A program made the position numbers and the translations under genes. From positions 1-55,127 of the forward strand of contig NZ_JAYWCU010000184.1 of NCBI RefSeq assembly GCF_043780375.1: a stretch of DNA of 55,127 bases, in the 5' to 3' direction. Below, piece after piece: positions 34,365-42,436 of this stretch. The notes beneath the pieces were generated by a model. It made no database searches, had not been told where the DNA came from, and saw only the letters and a program-made list of their open reading frames with translations. How positions within the stretch are numbered: the stretch's first letter is position 1; each line of letters starts with the position of its first letter. The stretch comes from Emticicia sp043780375 (lineage in GTDB: Bacteria > Bacteroidota > Bacteroidia > Cytophagales > Spirosomataceae).

Positions 34365-35420
34365 ATGACACAATTAACCCCATTTGCAAGATTCCTCATC
34401 ATGCTTGCCATTCTTGGAGCAATTTTTTTTGGAGGAAAGTACATCCTCGAAAATACAGGCTTTGGCAAATCTCTACTCAATAAAAGTGCTGAACAACAGA
34501 CAACAACTACCGATACTAAAGCCCCTGAAGAAGGACCTGCGAACGAAAGTACTGCAACTGCCCAAGGTTCGGGTTCATCAAATTCTTCTTCTTCGAGCAA
34601 TAGCGAAGCAAGTGGCTCATCATCGTTTAGTTATGTTGCACCTGAACCTATCAATGGCAAACTAAAAGGTGTAGTTGAGCTTGGAGCAAGTGGTTTCAAT
34701 TCGTTTATTGTCAGAATTGATAAAAGCAAAAACTGGAAACTTGAAAAAGCCGAATTTGGGAATAGTTTAGTAACCGAAAATATGGCAACGGATGAAGATA
34801 TTCGTGCGGGCTTGAAACAATATATCGGAAAAATGCTTGATTTTGGTGTAAGCGGACGTGATATTCACTTTGTAGTAAGTTCGGGTGCAGTTAAAGCAGA
34901 TGTTACACAAAAAATTGTTAAAAACTTAAAAACCTTAAACTACTTTGTAAATACCGTTACGCCTGAGCAAGAAGGAGCTTATGGTTTAAAATGTGTATTG
35001 CCCCAAGAGTTTGAAGACGAGTCATTTGTAGCAGATATTGGCTCGGGGAATACCAAAATTTCATGGAAAAACGGAGGCGTTTCTGCGTTTGAAACCTATG
35101 GAGCAAAATACTTTCAAGATGGTACAGATGATGGAAAAGTATATAATGAAGTAAAGACAAAATGTGCGGGTATTCCATCAATGAAGCGAAAAACTTGTTT
35201 TATTATCGGTGGTGTGCCTTTTTCAATGGCAAAACAAGTACGAGAAGGTAAAGAACGCTATACGATTTTGAAAGCCCCGAAAGATTATAAATTGGATGAT
35301 GCCAAAGGCAAGGCAGGCGTAAATATTTATAGAGCTATTAAAGACGCTACAGGTTGTGACAAATTTATATTCGACTGGGATGCTAATTTTACAATTGGGT
35401 TTTTGTTGAATTTGCCCTAA
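34365..35420 (+). CDS. Membrane-anchored Ppx/GppA-like actin-fold (ASKHA) protein
   Basis: From the ATG at 34365 the protein is 351 residues: MTQLTPFARFLIMLAILGAI and the residues after it form one TM helix (about 8-26), followed by a Ser/Thr/Gln-rich linker (about 38-84). The rest is a globular domain with the nucleotide-binding motifs of the ASKHA superfamily in Ppx/GppA order: phosphate-1 GVVELGASGFNSFIVRID, VVSSGAVKAD, EQEGAYGLKC (the EE-like motif of exopolyphosphatases), phosphate-2 ADIGSGNTKISW, and adenosine-like FIIGGVPFSMA. The open frame extends to a TTG at 34239, but that adds an unlikely second hydrophobic tail. Anchoring with a long linker is unusual for this fold; topology predicts the domain outside the cytoplasm if the N-terminus is inside. 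Function unknown. The N-terminal TPFAR-TM-linker layout resembles Bacteroidota anchored proteins with substrate-binding or VWA domains. Confidence 0.7.
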   Translation: MTQLTPFARFLIMLAILGAIFFGGKYILENTGFGKSLLNKSAEQQTTTTDTKAPEEGPANESTATAQGSGSSNSSSSSNSEASGSSSFSYVAPEPINGKLKGVVELGASGFNSFIVRIDKSKNWKLEKAEFGNSLVTENMATDEDIRAGLKQYIGKMLDFGVSGRDIHFVVSSGAVKADVTQKIVKNLKTLNYFVNTVTPEQEGAYGLKCVLPQEFEDESFVADIGSGNTKISWKNGGVSAFETYGAKYFQDGTDDGKVYNEVKTKCAGIPSMKRKTCFIIGGVPFSMAKQVREGKERYTILKAPKDYKLDDAKGKAGVNIYRAIKDATGCDKFIFDWDANFTIGFLLNLP

Positions 35421-35478
35421 GAATTAAAAAAGAGATACCAAAAAAAAATCTTGTGGTTCTCTAAAATTTAAAAAAAAC

Positions 35479-35520
35479 ATAAAAGTCCTTTTCAATAAAA
35501 ATATTGAAAAGGACTTTTAT
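35479..35520. terminator. Perfect 19-bp bidirectional terminator
   Basis: ATAAAAGTCCTTTTCAATA (35479-35497) and its exact complement (35502-35520) enclose four A. It lies between the convergent actin-fold gene (stop 35420) and the lamin-tail gene (stop at 35524). Confidence 0.9.
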
Positions 35521-35523
35521 ATT

Positions 35524-37251
35524 TCAATATCGACTTCCTACCACTACCTTACGTTTAAATTCTTTCTTTTCGCCTAAAGGATTAAACAACTCTACCAACA
35601 TAATGTAATATCCCACAGGTACAACTTCGTTTCCATCATTTTTGCCGTCCCACTCAAGATTACCATTAATGCTTAGCAGTTGGTTTTGAGCCAATTGTTT
35701 CATCATTCTTCCATTTATATCAAAAATGCTGACATTTGCTACAAAACCATTTTGGTCAAGTTGAAACATCAGATTCGTTACTTCATCTTGACCGTCACCA
35801 TCGGGAGTAAAAATTTCGGGTTTTATTTTGAAAACAGTTTCTTGATTATCTAAAACTTCCTGAGAATTGGCATATCCAGGCGTTGCGTAACCCTCAGAAG
35901 TTGCAGAAGAATGCCAGTTTTTACTATTAGATGATGCTAAATTATAATTGGCTTTTTCGAGGGAAACCCCCGACTTATCATCAATCAATGGATGATGGAA
36001 AGCTTCATTATAATCAAATCTATCAAATACCTTTTTCGTTTCATTCAAAAGCACTACCGAACCTGCATCATCAGGAAAAGAAGGTAATGAGGGCATATCT
36101 AAAAAATTCGATTTGACAGATTTAAAATATTGACTTTCAACAGTTTTTGCGTTGCGTGTAAGCACCAAAAATTGCTTAGGTTGCAGTATAAAATCTGTTG
36201 CGATGATTGGTTTTATATTAGCAATATTTCCAGTAACATCAATATTTGCTAAAGACCAGTTTTTGAGCGAAATCATCTTGTCTGAGCGATTATAAATCTC
36301 CACAAAATCTTCCCCACCACTTCTTGGATTAAACAAAATTTCGTTCAAAACCACATTTCCAGAATCGGCAGGCTTTACATTTCCCAAAGCTACTTTGGTT
36401 TCTATCAAAACATTTCCTGAGCAATCGGCTATGTTTTTTATCGTTAGGTTATAAATCGTATTTTCTTGCAAAACTGAATTTAAAGTCAAGTTAATATTCA
36501 TATTTTGCGGACTCTCTACCCCTATTTGCTTGATTGTCAATGACTTATCGAAAACATAAGCGTTTGTACTGACTGAAGAAAGACTGTCTAGTTTTTCCGA
36601 AAAAATCACTTTGATTGTCAACGAATTAGCAATTTCAAAGCGAAGCAATGACGGTGGTGTAAGGTCTGGTTTATTAGATTTTACCGAATTTTCTTTAGCA
36701 GGTGTTCCTTGCAAAGTAGCTGTACTTGAAATCCAATTACCCTGTTCCACGCACGGGTAATTGAGGTCTATCATTTCCAACGAAAAACCTTGGTCTTTTC
36801 CTTTTTCATACCATTTATCAGAATATGTTACCGAGAAAATAGTCTTATTTTTATCATTTCGCAAAGTAAGTGTAATGCCCGTATTTAGCAATGAAAAACT
36901 ACTCAACCCAATAACATTTCCATAAGGTTGAAAATCCTTTTCGTTGGTTTTACTCGAAATAATCACATAACTTTTTGCTTGAAGTAAAAAACTTGGGAAA
37001 ACAACAATTGTAGTACCGTAAATAAGTTTAAATTTATTGAGGTCAATAGCCTTATCGGTGCGGTTATATAGTTCAATATATTCTTTTTCAGGCAAACCCT
37101 TTGTAGGAGTCGGGTCTGCCATTATCTCACTGATAATCAGGTCATTAAGGCTTTGAGAGAAGGAAATTTTGGCAATAAAAACAAAAAAAGCGGTGCAAGT
37201 CAGAATAAAAATCTGACGATAAGCTACTGACTTGCTCCGTTTGTCTAACAT
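35524..37251 (-). CDS. Secreted lamin-tail-domain protein with CHU_C/FlgD-like C-terminus
   Basis: A 575-residue exported protein. The signal peptide is late (hydrophobic residues 13-31, cleaved after FSQS). A lamin-tail domain at about 35-140 has IISEIMADPTPTKGLPEKEYIELYNRT, and a second at about 298-410 has VLNEILFNPRSGGEDFVEIYNRS. Between them is a Big/SbsA-like Ig domain (RFEIANSLTIKVIFSEKLDS). The C-terminus (about 478-575) is FlgD/CHU_C-like: IFTPDGDGQDEV, VSIFDINGRMMKQL, LEWDGKNDGNEVVPVGYYIMLVE, the form often seen on cell-surface proteins of gliding Bacteroidota. It starts directly after the stop codon of the Lys/Ala-rich gene (TAAATG junction, 37254-37249), so the two are coupled. 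Likely cell-surface or adhesion role. Confidence 0.82.
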   Translation of the reverse strand: MLDKRSKSVAYRQIFILTCTAFFVFIAKISFSQSLNDLIISEIMADPTPTKGLPEKEYIELYNRTDKAIDLNKFKLIYGTTIVVFPSFLLQAKSYVIISSKTNEKDFQPYGNVIGLSSFSLLNTGITLTLRNDKNKTIFSVTYSDKWYEKGKDQGFSLEMIDLNYPCVEQGNWISSTATLQGTPAKENSVKSNKPDLTPPSLLRFEIANSLTIKVIFSEKLDSLSSVSTNAYVFDKSLTIKQIGVESPQNMNINLTLNSVLQENTIYNLTIKNIADCSGNVLIETKVALGNVKPADSGNVVLNEILFNPRSGGEDFVEIYNRSDKMISLKNWSLANIDVTGNIANIKPIIATDFILQPKQFLVLTRNAKTVESQYFKSVKSNFLDMPSLPSFPDDAGSVVLLNETKKVFDRFDYNEAFHHPLIDDKSGVSLEKANYNLASSNSKNWHSSATSEGYATPGYANSQEVLDNQETVFKIKPEIFTPDGDGQDEVTNLMFQLDQNGFVANVSIFDINGRMMKQLAQNQLLSINGNLEWDGKNDGNEVVPVGYYIMLVELFNPLGEKKEFKRKVVVGSRY

Positions 37252-37716
37252 TTATTCATTTGTTTCGGTTGGTTTCGTAACTTTCGTTGGAGCAACAGGC
37301 TTAGGTTTTGCTGCAGCAGGTTTTGCCGGTGCTGTTGGTTTTGGAACAACTACTTTTGCAGGAACAGGAGCTAAAACAGGCACTTCTAATTTCATTTCTT
37401 TCTTTTTGCTCTTTTTATCTCCCTTTTTGTCTGATTTTTTAGTCGTTTTTTTATCACTTTTCCCTGCTTTTTTGGCTGATTTTATAGCATCTTCAACGGC
37501 TTTTTCAGCGAATTTTTTTGCTTTTTCTTCTGCCTTTTTAGATTCTTTTTTTGCTTTTTTTTCAGCATCCTTCTTAATTTCGGCTATTTCTTTTGCCAAT
37601 TTCTCAGCCGATTTATTAATTGCTTTCTTTATTTTTTTATTAGTAGTTTCGCCCCTAATTACTGCTGCAAGTACATCTGCAATTTCAGTCGCTTTTTGTT
37701 TAATTTCTGGTTTCAT
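37252..37716 (-). CDS. Lys/Ala-rich histone-H1-like protein
   Basis: A 154-residue very basic protein. Residues 1-85 are helical and coiled-coil-like, with long Lys/Glu/Ala runs (KDAEKKAKKESKKAEEKAKK); 86-106 is almost pure Lys/Ser/Asp (KSDKKTTKKSDKKGDKK); the tail 107-154 is Pro/Ala/Lys-rich with PAKPAAAKPKPVAP-type repeats. The first 30 residues (KQKATEIADVLAAVIRGETTNKK) look folded. Such composition occurs in bacterial histone H1-like/Hc1 proteins that bind nucleic acids, but it could also be a linker protein. No signal peptide. It shares a TAAATG junction with the lamin-tail gene, an unexpected pairing of a putative nucleoid protein with a surface protein. The large frame on the other strand is a mirror of this biased DNA. 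Confidence 0.75.
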   Translation of the reverse strand: MKPEIKQKATEIADVLAAVIRGETTNKKIKKAINKSAEKLAKEIAEIKKDAEKKAKKESKKAEEKAKKFAEKAVEDAIKSAKKAGKSDKKTTKKSDKKGDKKSKKKEMKLEVPVLAPVPAKVVVPKPTAPAKPAAAKPKPVAPTKVTKPTETNE

Positions 37717-37875
37717 CGTTATAAAGTATTTAATATTATTATATTGTTAAATAATTATTATTTAATTATTATGCAAATACAACAAACTATGGACACAAAA
37801 GCAAAAAATGTGTGTTAAGTTTTTCATAATACAGTAAAAAATAACATTAAATAAATCAAAACTCCTATTATACTC

Positions 37876-38517
37876 ATGAATTTCATTACAGAAGATGTTA
37901 TAAAATTGCTTATCTCAGCAGGAACGGGAGCAATTATTGGTTTTGAACGAGAGTATCACAGCAAATCGGCAGGGCTTCGCACCATGATTTTGATAAGTTT
38001 GGGTTCAACGCTTTTTACGCTCATTTCTATGAAACTTGGCTCAGACCCTTCTCGCATTGCAGCAAATATTGTTACAGGAATTGGCTTTGTTGGAGGCGGA
38101 ATTATTTTTCGAGATAATTCTAATGGACGAGTAACAGGCATCACTACGGCAGCTGCGGCATGGGTAACTGCCGCTTTGGGAATGTGCGTAGGTTTTGGTG
38201 ATGGACTTTATGAAACTGGTTTCGTATCAATGATTTTGGTTATTTTTGCTTTATATGCCCTAGTTCCTCTTCAACGAATCATTAAACGTAAAAATACTAT
38301 CCGCACTTACCGCATCGTTTGCCGATTTAGGAGCAAGTCGTTGAAACACTACGAAGAGAAATTTGAGCAGTTTGGCTTAGAGGCAGAGCGTGGCACTCAA
38401 AGCAAAAACAATGAAACCATCAGTGGCATTTGGATTGTAAAAGGTCCCGAAAAAAACCACGAAAAAGCCATTAAAACATTAATGAATGACGACGAGATTT
38501 TGGAGTTTGATTTTTGA
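37876..38517 (+). CDS. MgtC/SapB-family membrane protein
   Basis: A 213-residue protein with the MgtC/SapB core of about five TM helices (residues 8-135). It shows the family-diagnostic IGFEREYHSKSAGLRTMILISLGSTLFTLIS, the AANIVTGIGFVGGGIIFRDN motif, and GITTAAAAWVTAALGMCVG. A C-terminal cytoplasmic ACT-like region follows (about 145-213). MgtC proteins are linked to survival in low magnesium and acid and to F1Fo-ATPase control in other bacteria; the exact role here is unknown. Single gene in its own AT-rich context. Confidence 0.92.
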   Translation: MNFITEDVIKLLISAGTGAIIGFEREYHSKSAGLRTMILISLGSTLFTLISMKLGSDPSRIAANIVTGIGFVGGGIIFRDNSNGRVTGITTAAAAWVTAALGMCVGFGDGLYETGFVSMILVIFALYALVPLQRIIKRKNTIRTYRIVCRFRSKSLKHYEEKFEQFGLEAERGTQSKNNETISGIWIVKGPEKNHEKAIKTLMNDDEILEFDF

Positions 38518-38634
38518 TACTTTGTTTTCAGTGGGTCTAAAAGTCCTTTTGATTCAGATTTTAAACACTCGAAAAATTTCATTTACAACCTTTTAAGCCA
38601 ATTTAGCATCATTATAGAAAAACAAGTCCAAACA

Positions 38635-39027
38635 ATGAAAAATTACTTGATATTTCTCTTGGTTTCTATGAGTGTGGCCTGCCAGGTGTGTAACAAAACG
38701 AGTAGTAATTATCCAATTATTGAAGCCAATGCCATTTTGTATAATAATAATTTGGCTGTTGATGGTTGTGCCGAACATATTTCGTTGGTGGATAAGAAAG
38801 GCGATGAAATAAAAATATTACTTCCAACCGAGGCAACAAAACCATTTTTCACCAACTTGATGAATGCCGAAATTGCGAAACTTCCAAAAGATAACTATTC
38901 AGGCAACTTACGCTTTTCTGTTTTATTAAAATATAAAGAAACCCAACAAAAAGGTAAACTTGTTTGTGGTTGGAATAAAAAATCAATGGTTGAACAAATC
39001 GAAATTATATCTATATCAAAAAAATGA
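38635..39027 (+). CDS. Putative lipoprotein, 130 aa
   Basis: The signal sequence ends in a lipobox (VSMSVAC with Cys16), so the protein is probably anchored in a membrane as a lipoprotein. The mature part (about 115 residues) looks like a compact beta-rich domain (AEHISLVDKKGDEIKILLP, RFSVLLKYKETQQKG) and keeps two further Cys (VDGCAEHI and LVCGWNKK) that could form a disulphide. I do not recognise the family. It overlaps the next lipoprotein gene by ATGA (39024-39027), so the two form an operon. Confidence 0.75.
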   Translation: MKNYLIFLLVSMSVACQVCNKTSSNYPIIEANAILYNNNLAVDGCAEHISLVDKKGDEIKILLPTEATKPFFTNLMNAEIAKLPKDNYSGNLRFSVLLKYKETQQKGKLVCGWNKKSMVEQIEIISISKK

Positions 39028-39461
39028 AAATGATACTATTAACCTTATTTATTACATTCTTGATGGCAAATTGCCAGCTTGAAAACTCGCAAGAAGTAAG
39101 TCCAGAAATGGCAAAATTGGAAGGAAAATGGAGATTATCGAAGATTGGCTATGGTTTTCCTCCTCCAAATGGGCCAACAGAATATATACCTACTTATCAA
39201 GAAATTTTAGAGTTTAATACTCTCAAAGGAACTTTTACACGTACAAAAGATGGCAAAGTCATCGAAACCAGTAACATCAAAATATCAAATCTATCAGATG
39301 GGGGTATTTCAAAAAAAGAGGCTCTTATTTTCGAAAAAGACAATACCTATTCTTTCTATTCATTTACCGAAAATCCTGTTTACCTGGTTTTATATCAACC
39401 TACACCAATTGGAGCAGTTTTAGCCGATGGTAATAGTTATTTTTATGAGAAAGTTAAGTAA
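39024..39461 (+). CDS. Putative lipoprotein, lipocalin-like, 145 aa
   Basis: The signal peptide with lipobox FLMANC (Cys17) predicts a lipoprotein. The mature domain begins with MAKLEGKWRLSKIGYGFPPP, the LEGKW-type start of lipocalin-like domains, and continues with beta strands ending in a conserved-looking VLADGNSYFYEKVK. This fits a small calycin-type beta-barrel that may bind a hydrophobic ligand. It is translationally coupled to the preceding lipoprotein gene. Confidence 0.75.
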   Translation: MKMILLTLFITFLMANCQLENSQEVSPEMAKLEGKWRLSKIGYGFPPPNGPTEYIPTYQEILEFNTLKGTFTRTKDGKVIETSNIKISNLSDGGISKKEALIFEKDNTYSFYSFTENPVYLVLYQPTPIGAVLADGNSYFYEKVK

Positions 39462-39527
39462 AATTATATATTTTGAGGCTTTTTTGATAAATTGCGGTCA
39501 GAATTTAACTCATTTATAAAATATATT

Positions 39528-39710
39528 ATGGAACATCATTCAGATTCTCAAAAACTTCCAAATTGGCTCATGTTAGTTATATTTATAACAATAATGACAG
39601 TTCTTTTTATTTTCGGTGATTTATTTACTTTTATCATCGGCATATTTATTATGGCTGGTATTTTTGCTGGTGGGTATGACAAAAATCCAGCTAACCACGA
39701 ACATCATTAA
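39528..39710 (+). CDS. Small membrane protein, 60 aa
   Basis: From the ATG at 39528 this is MEHHSDSQKLPNWLMLVIF with one or two TM helices (about 13-31 and 33-50) and His-rich ends (EHHSDSQ and NHEHH). The frame continues upstream only through a TTG at 39492, which is less likely as a start. The His clusters could bind metal ions, but that is speculative. It sits alone between a lipoprotein gene and a strong terminator. Confidence 0.6.
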   Translation: MEHHSDSQKLPNWLMLVIFITIMTVLFIFGDLFTFIIGIFIMAGIFAGGYDKNPANHEHH

Positions 39711-39714
39711 TATC

Positions 39715-39757
39715 AAAACTATTGTAGCACGTTTTTGAAACGTGCTACAATAGTTTT
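39715..39757. terminator. Perfect 20-bp bidirectional terminator
   Basis: AAAACTATTGTAGCACGTTT (39715-39734) and its complement (39738-39757) with a 3-base loop. It is placed between the convergent small membrane protein gene (stop 39710) and threonine synthase, whose stop begins at the last stem base. Confidence 0.92.
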
Positions 39758-41082
39758 TAGAGATTCTTCATCAACCAAGCCTTAAAATCTATAAATTCTG
39801 TACTTATTGGCGTAGCTTGTTTCTTTTTGCTCAACAATGCTTCTAATCTTTCAGGAATTGCTTGTTGGCCTACCACTTCTTCTACCACATCCAAAAACTT
39901 GGCGTAATGTGCCGTCGAAAAGAAAATACCAATGACAGGTACGCCTGCCGCAGGATTTTTCAAAGTTTTTTCGTAAGCCTTCAATCCCAAATACGCCACA
40001 GCAGTATGCGGACACATCACATATCCCGTGCTATCATACACAGTTTTCATCGCTACTTTAGTTTCCTCATCAGTATAAAAATATCCTTCCAATAAATCTC
40101 TCATTTGTTGCAAATCGTTACCAAATAAAGCCTTCATTCGAGGAAAATTGCTCGGATTTCCAACATCCATTGCATTAGAAATAGTTGACAATGAAGGGTT
40201 AATGGCTTTATAAACACCTTTTTTGATATATTCTGGCACAACATTGTTTATATTGGTAGCTGCAATAAATTTCTTCACGGGCAAACCTAACTTCCAAGCA
40301 ATAATTCCTGCACTGAGATTTCCTAAATTTCCACTTGGCACCGAAATAACCATTGGCAAATCAATTCCTTGTTTTTTTAGCTGTGCATAAGCATTAACAT
40401 AATAAAAGGCTTGCGGAATAAGTCGAGCAATATTGATAGAATTTGCCGAAGCTAAATCAAACTTTTCGGTCAATTCTTTGTCCAAAAATGCTTGTTTAAC
40501 TAATTTTTGGCAATCGTCAAATGTTCCACTTACTTCCAAAGCTCGTACATTTTCGCCAACTGTAGTCAATTGTTTCTCTTGAATATCACTTACTTTTCCG
40601 CTTGGGTAAAGAATCGTAACATCAATATTTGGTATTTTATAAAAACCTTGAGCTACAGCACCGCCAGTGTCGCCCGAAGTAGCCACTAAAATATGGATTT
40701 GTTTTTGCGATTTTTGAAGAAAATACGACATCAAACCTGCCATAAATCTCGCTCCAAAATCTTTGAAAGCCATCGAAGGACCATGAAAAAGCTCTAAACA
40801 ATAAGTATTTTTTTCAATTTCAACAATCGGTGCCGGAAAATCAATCGCACTTTCAACCAATTTCCTTAAATCATCAGCAGGAACATCATCACCGATTAGT
40901 GAATTTGAAACTTCAAAAGCGATTTCTTGCAAACTCAAGTTTTCGACATTATCCCAGAAAGATTTTGGCAATTTCGGCAACTCTATTGGCATATAAAGTC
41001 CATTGTCGGGTGGCAGTCCACGGAAAATAGCTTCTTCTAAATCTACGTCGGGGCTTTGGTGGTTTGTGCTATATAATCTCAT
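39757..41082 (-). CDS. thrC: Threonine synthase
   Basis: A 441-residue PLP enzyme converting O-phosphohomoserine to threonine, the last step of threonine synthesis. The N-terminal segment MRLYSTNHQSP is typical of bacterial ThrC. The PLP lysine is K107 in ELFHGPSMAFKDFGARFM; VATSGDTGGAVAQGF (phosphate loop) and VPSGNLGNLSAGIIAWKLGLPVKKFIAATNINN follow. Length fits the short ThrC form. It is transcribed away from carA across a terminator and appears to stand alone; hom/thrA and thrB are not in the window. Confidence 0.96.
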   Translation of the reverse strand: MRLYSTNHQSPDVDLEEAIFRGLPPDNGLYMPIELPKLPKSFWDNVENLSLQEIAFEVSNSLIGDDVPADDLRKLVESAIDFPAPIVEIEKNTYCLELFHGPSMAFKDFGARFMAGLMSYFLQKSQKQIHILVATSGDTGGAVAQGFYKIPNIDVTILYPSGKVSDIQEKQLTTVGENVRALEVSGTFDDCQKLVKQAFLDKELTEKFDLASANSINIARLIPQAFYYVNAYAQLKKQGIDLPMVISVPSGNLGNLSAGIIAWKLGLPVKKFIAATNINNVVPEYIKKGVYKAINPSLSTISNAMDVGNPSNFPRMKALFGNDLQQMRDLLEGYFYTDEETKVAMKTVYDSTGYVMCPHTAVAYLGLKAYEKTLKNPAAGVPVIGIFFSTAHYAKFLDVVEEVVGQQAIPERLEALLSKKKQATPISTEFIDFKAWLMKNL

Positions 41083-41096
41083 AAATAATTGTCTAT

Positions 41097-41136
41097 ATAA
41101 AAATAATCCTGCAAAGTTCTAAAACCTTACAGGATT
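41097..41136 (-). terminator. Intrinsic terminator between carA and thrC
   Basis: A 14-bp stem formed by 41105-41118 and 41123-41136 (two G-U wobbles in RNA) followed on the minus strand by ATTATTTTT. It lies 39 bp after the carA stop codon and so ends carA; thrC starts downstream from its own promoter. Confidence 0.85.
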
Positions 41137-41174
41137 TATTGAATGTTTCCAAAGAAAAATTTGGTATATATTTC

Positions 41175-42275
41175 TTAACCTAACATCTTCACGAAATCGT
41201 CAAACAAATAACGAGAATCATGCGGACCGGGTGATGCTTCAGGGTGATATTGCACCGAAAATGCAGGTTTATCTTTTCTACGTATGCCCTCAATAGTATT
41301 ATCATTAAGATTTATATGAGTCAATTCGATATTTTCCATGCTTAAAACTTGGTCGGATTTTACGGCAAAACCATGATTTTGAGAAGTAACTTCACAAAGT
41401 CCCGTCATTAGGTTTTTCACAGGATGGTTCAAGCCTCGATGACCATTTTTCATTTTATAAGTATCTATTCCACTTGCTAAAGCTAGGAGTTGATGCCCCA
41501 AACAAATGCCAAAAACTGGCTTATTGGTTTCAACTATTTGTTTGATAGTTTCGACCGCATACGACATTGCCGAAGGGTCTCCCGGGCCATTTGACAAGAA
41601 AAAACCATCGGGATTAAAGGCTATAATCTCATCAAAACTTGCTTTGGCATTGAAAACCTTACAGTAACAATCTCGCTCTACAAAGTTTTTGAGGATACTT
41701 TTCTTTACGCCAAAATCTAAAACTGCTACTCTATATTTGGCATCTTCGTTACCGATAAAATAAGCACTTGGTGTACTTACCACTGACGAAAGCTCAAGAC
41801 CGTCCATCGAAGGTACTTTCTTTAATTCGAGTGCTAAAACTACCGGGTCAAGAATTTCTGAAGAAATAATACAGTTCATTACGCCCGCATCACGAATATG
41901 ACGAACAATCTGACGAGTATCTAAATCGCAGATGCCAACGATATTGGCTCTTTCAAAATACTCTTGGAGTGAAAAATCAGCTGTTGTACGTGAATAATAA
42001 TGATTGGCGTAGGCATTGCAAACCATTCCACTAATTTTGACGGTTGAAGATTCCTCTTCATCATCTAAAACAACGCCATAGTTTCCGATATGAGAGGTAG
42101 TATTTATAACCACTTGACCAAAATATGAAGGGTCGGTATAAATTTCTTGGTAGCCTGTCATACCTGTATTAAAACAGATTTCACCAGCCGAAGTGCCAAT
42201 TTTGCCAAGTGCTTTTCCTTTGAAAAAAGTGCCATCTTCAAGAAGTAGAAGGGCATCAGAGGGTTTTTGATTCAT
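41175..42275 (-). CDS. carA: Carbamoyl-phosphate synthase small (glutaminase) subunit
   Basis: A 366-residue subunit that releases ammonia from glutamine for carbamoyl phosphate, used in arginine and pyrimidine synthesis. The N-terminal CPSase small-chain domain has LLLEDGTFFKGKALG, CFNTGMTGYQEIYTDPSY and SHIGNYGV. The class I glutamine amidotransferase has NGPGDPSA, nucleophile C258 (FGICLGHQLL), and the H344/E346 pair of the triad in YHPEASPGPHDSRYLF. All catalytic residues are present. carB is not adjacent. A putative promoter lies at 42338-42345, with a leader of about 60 nt that can form a small hairpin. Confidence 0.96.
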   Translation of the reverse strand: MNQKPSDALLLLEDGTFFKGKALGKIGTSAGEICFNTGMTGYQEIYTDPSYFGQVVINTTSHIGNYGVVLDDEEESSTVKISGMVCNAYANHYYSRTTADFSLQEYFERANIVGICDLDTRQIVRHIRDAGVMNCIISSEILDPVVLALELKKVPSMDGLELSSVVSTPSAYFIGNEDAKYRVAVLDFGVKKSILKNFVERDCYCKVFNAKASFDEIIAFNPDGFFLSNGPGDPSAMSYAVETIKQIVETNKPVFGICLGHQLLALASGIDTYKMKNGHRGLNHPVKNLMTGLCEVTSQNHGFAVKSDQVLSMENIELTHINLNDNTIEGIRRKDKPAFSVQYHPEASPGPHDSRYLFDDFVKMLG

Positions 42276-42337
42276 TGAAGAATGGTAAAAGAGTTCCGAA
42301 AATTACTATTGGCGGTATGCTACCCGCTATCGGAGAA

Positions 42338-42345
42338 CAAAGGTA
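42338..42345 (-). promoter_or_regulatory. -7 element of the carA promoter
   Basis: On the minus strand TACCTTTG fits the TAnnTTTG consensus, 63 bp before the carA start. No clear -33 box is seen. The leader contains GCGGTA/TACCCGC (about 42313-42328), a small hairpin. Confidence 0.5.
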
Positions 42346-42436
42346 GTGAAAAAAAGTTTATGCAGTTGAATTTAAAATCAGATGCTTGTTTATTTCTTTT
42401 GAAAATACAATTGTTACACAAAATAGTAATAAATAC

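Noticed and set aside
37232..37750. A 172-codon frame on the plus strand opposite the Lys/Ala-rich gene
   Set aside because: Its Phe/Leu/Ser-rich protein is the mirror of AAA/GCA-rich coding DNA; the opposite strand gives a coherent protein with TAAATG coupling to the next gene.
39492..39527. TTG start for the small His-rich membrane protein
   Set aside because: An ATG at 39528 starts a protein with a natural hydrophilic head; the extension adds an unrelated segment.
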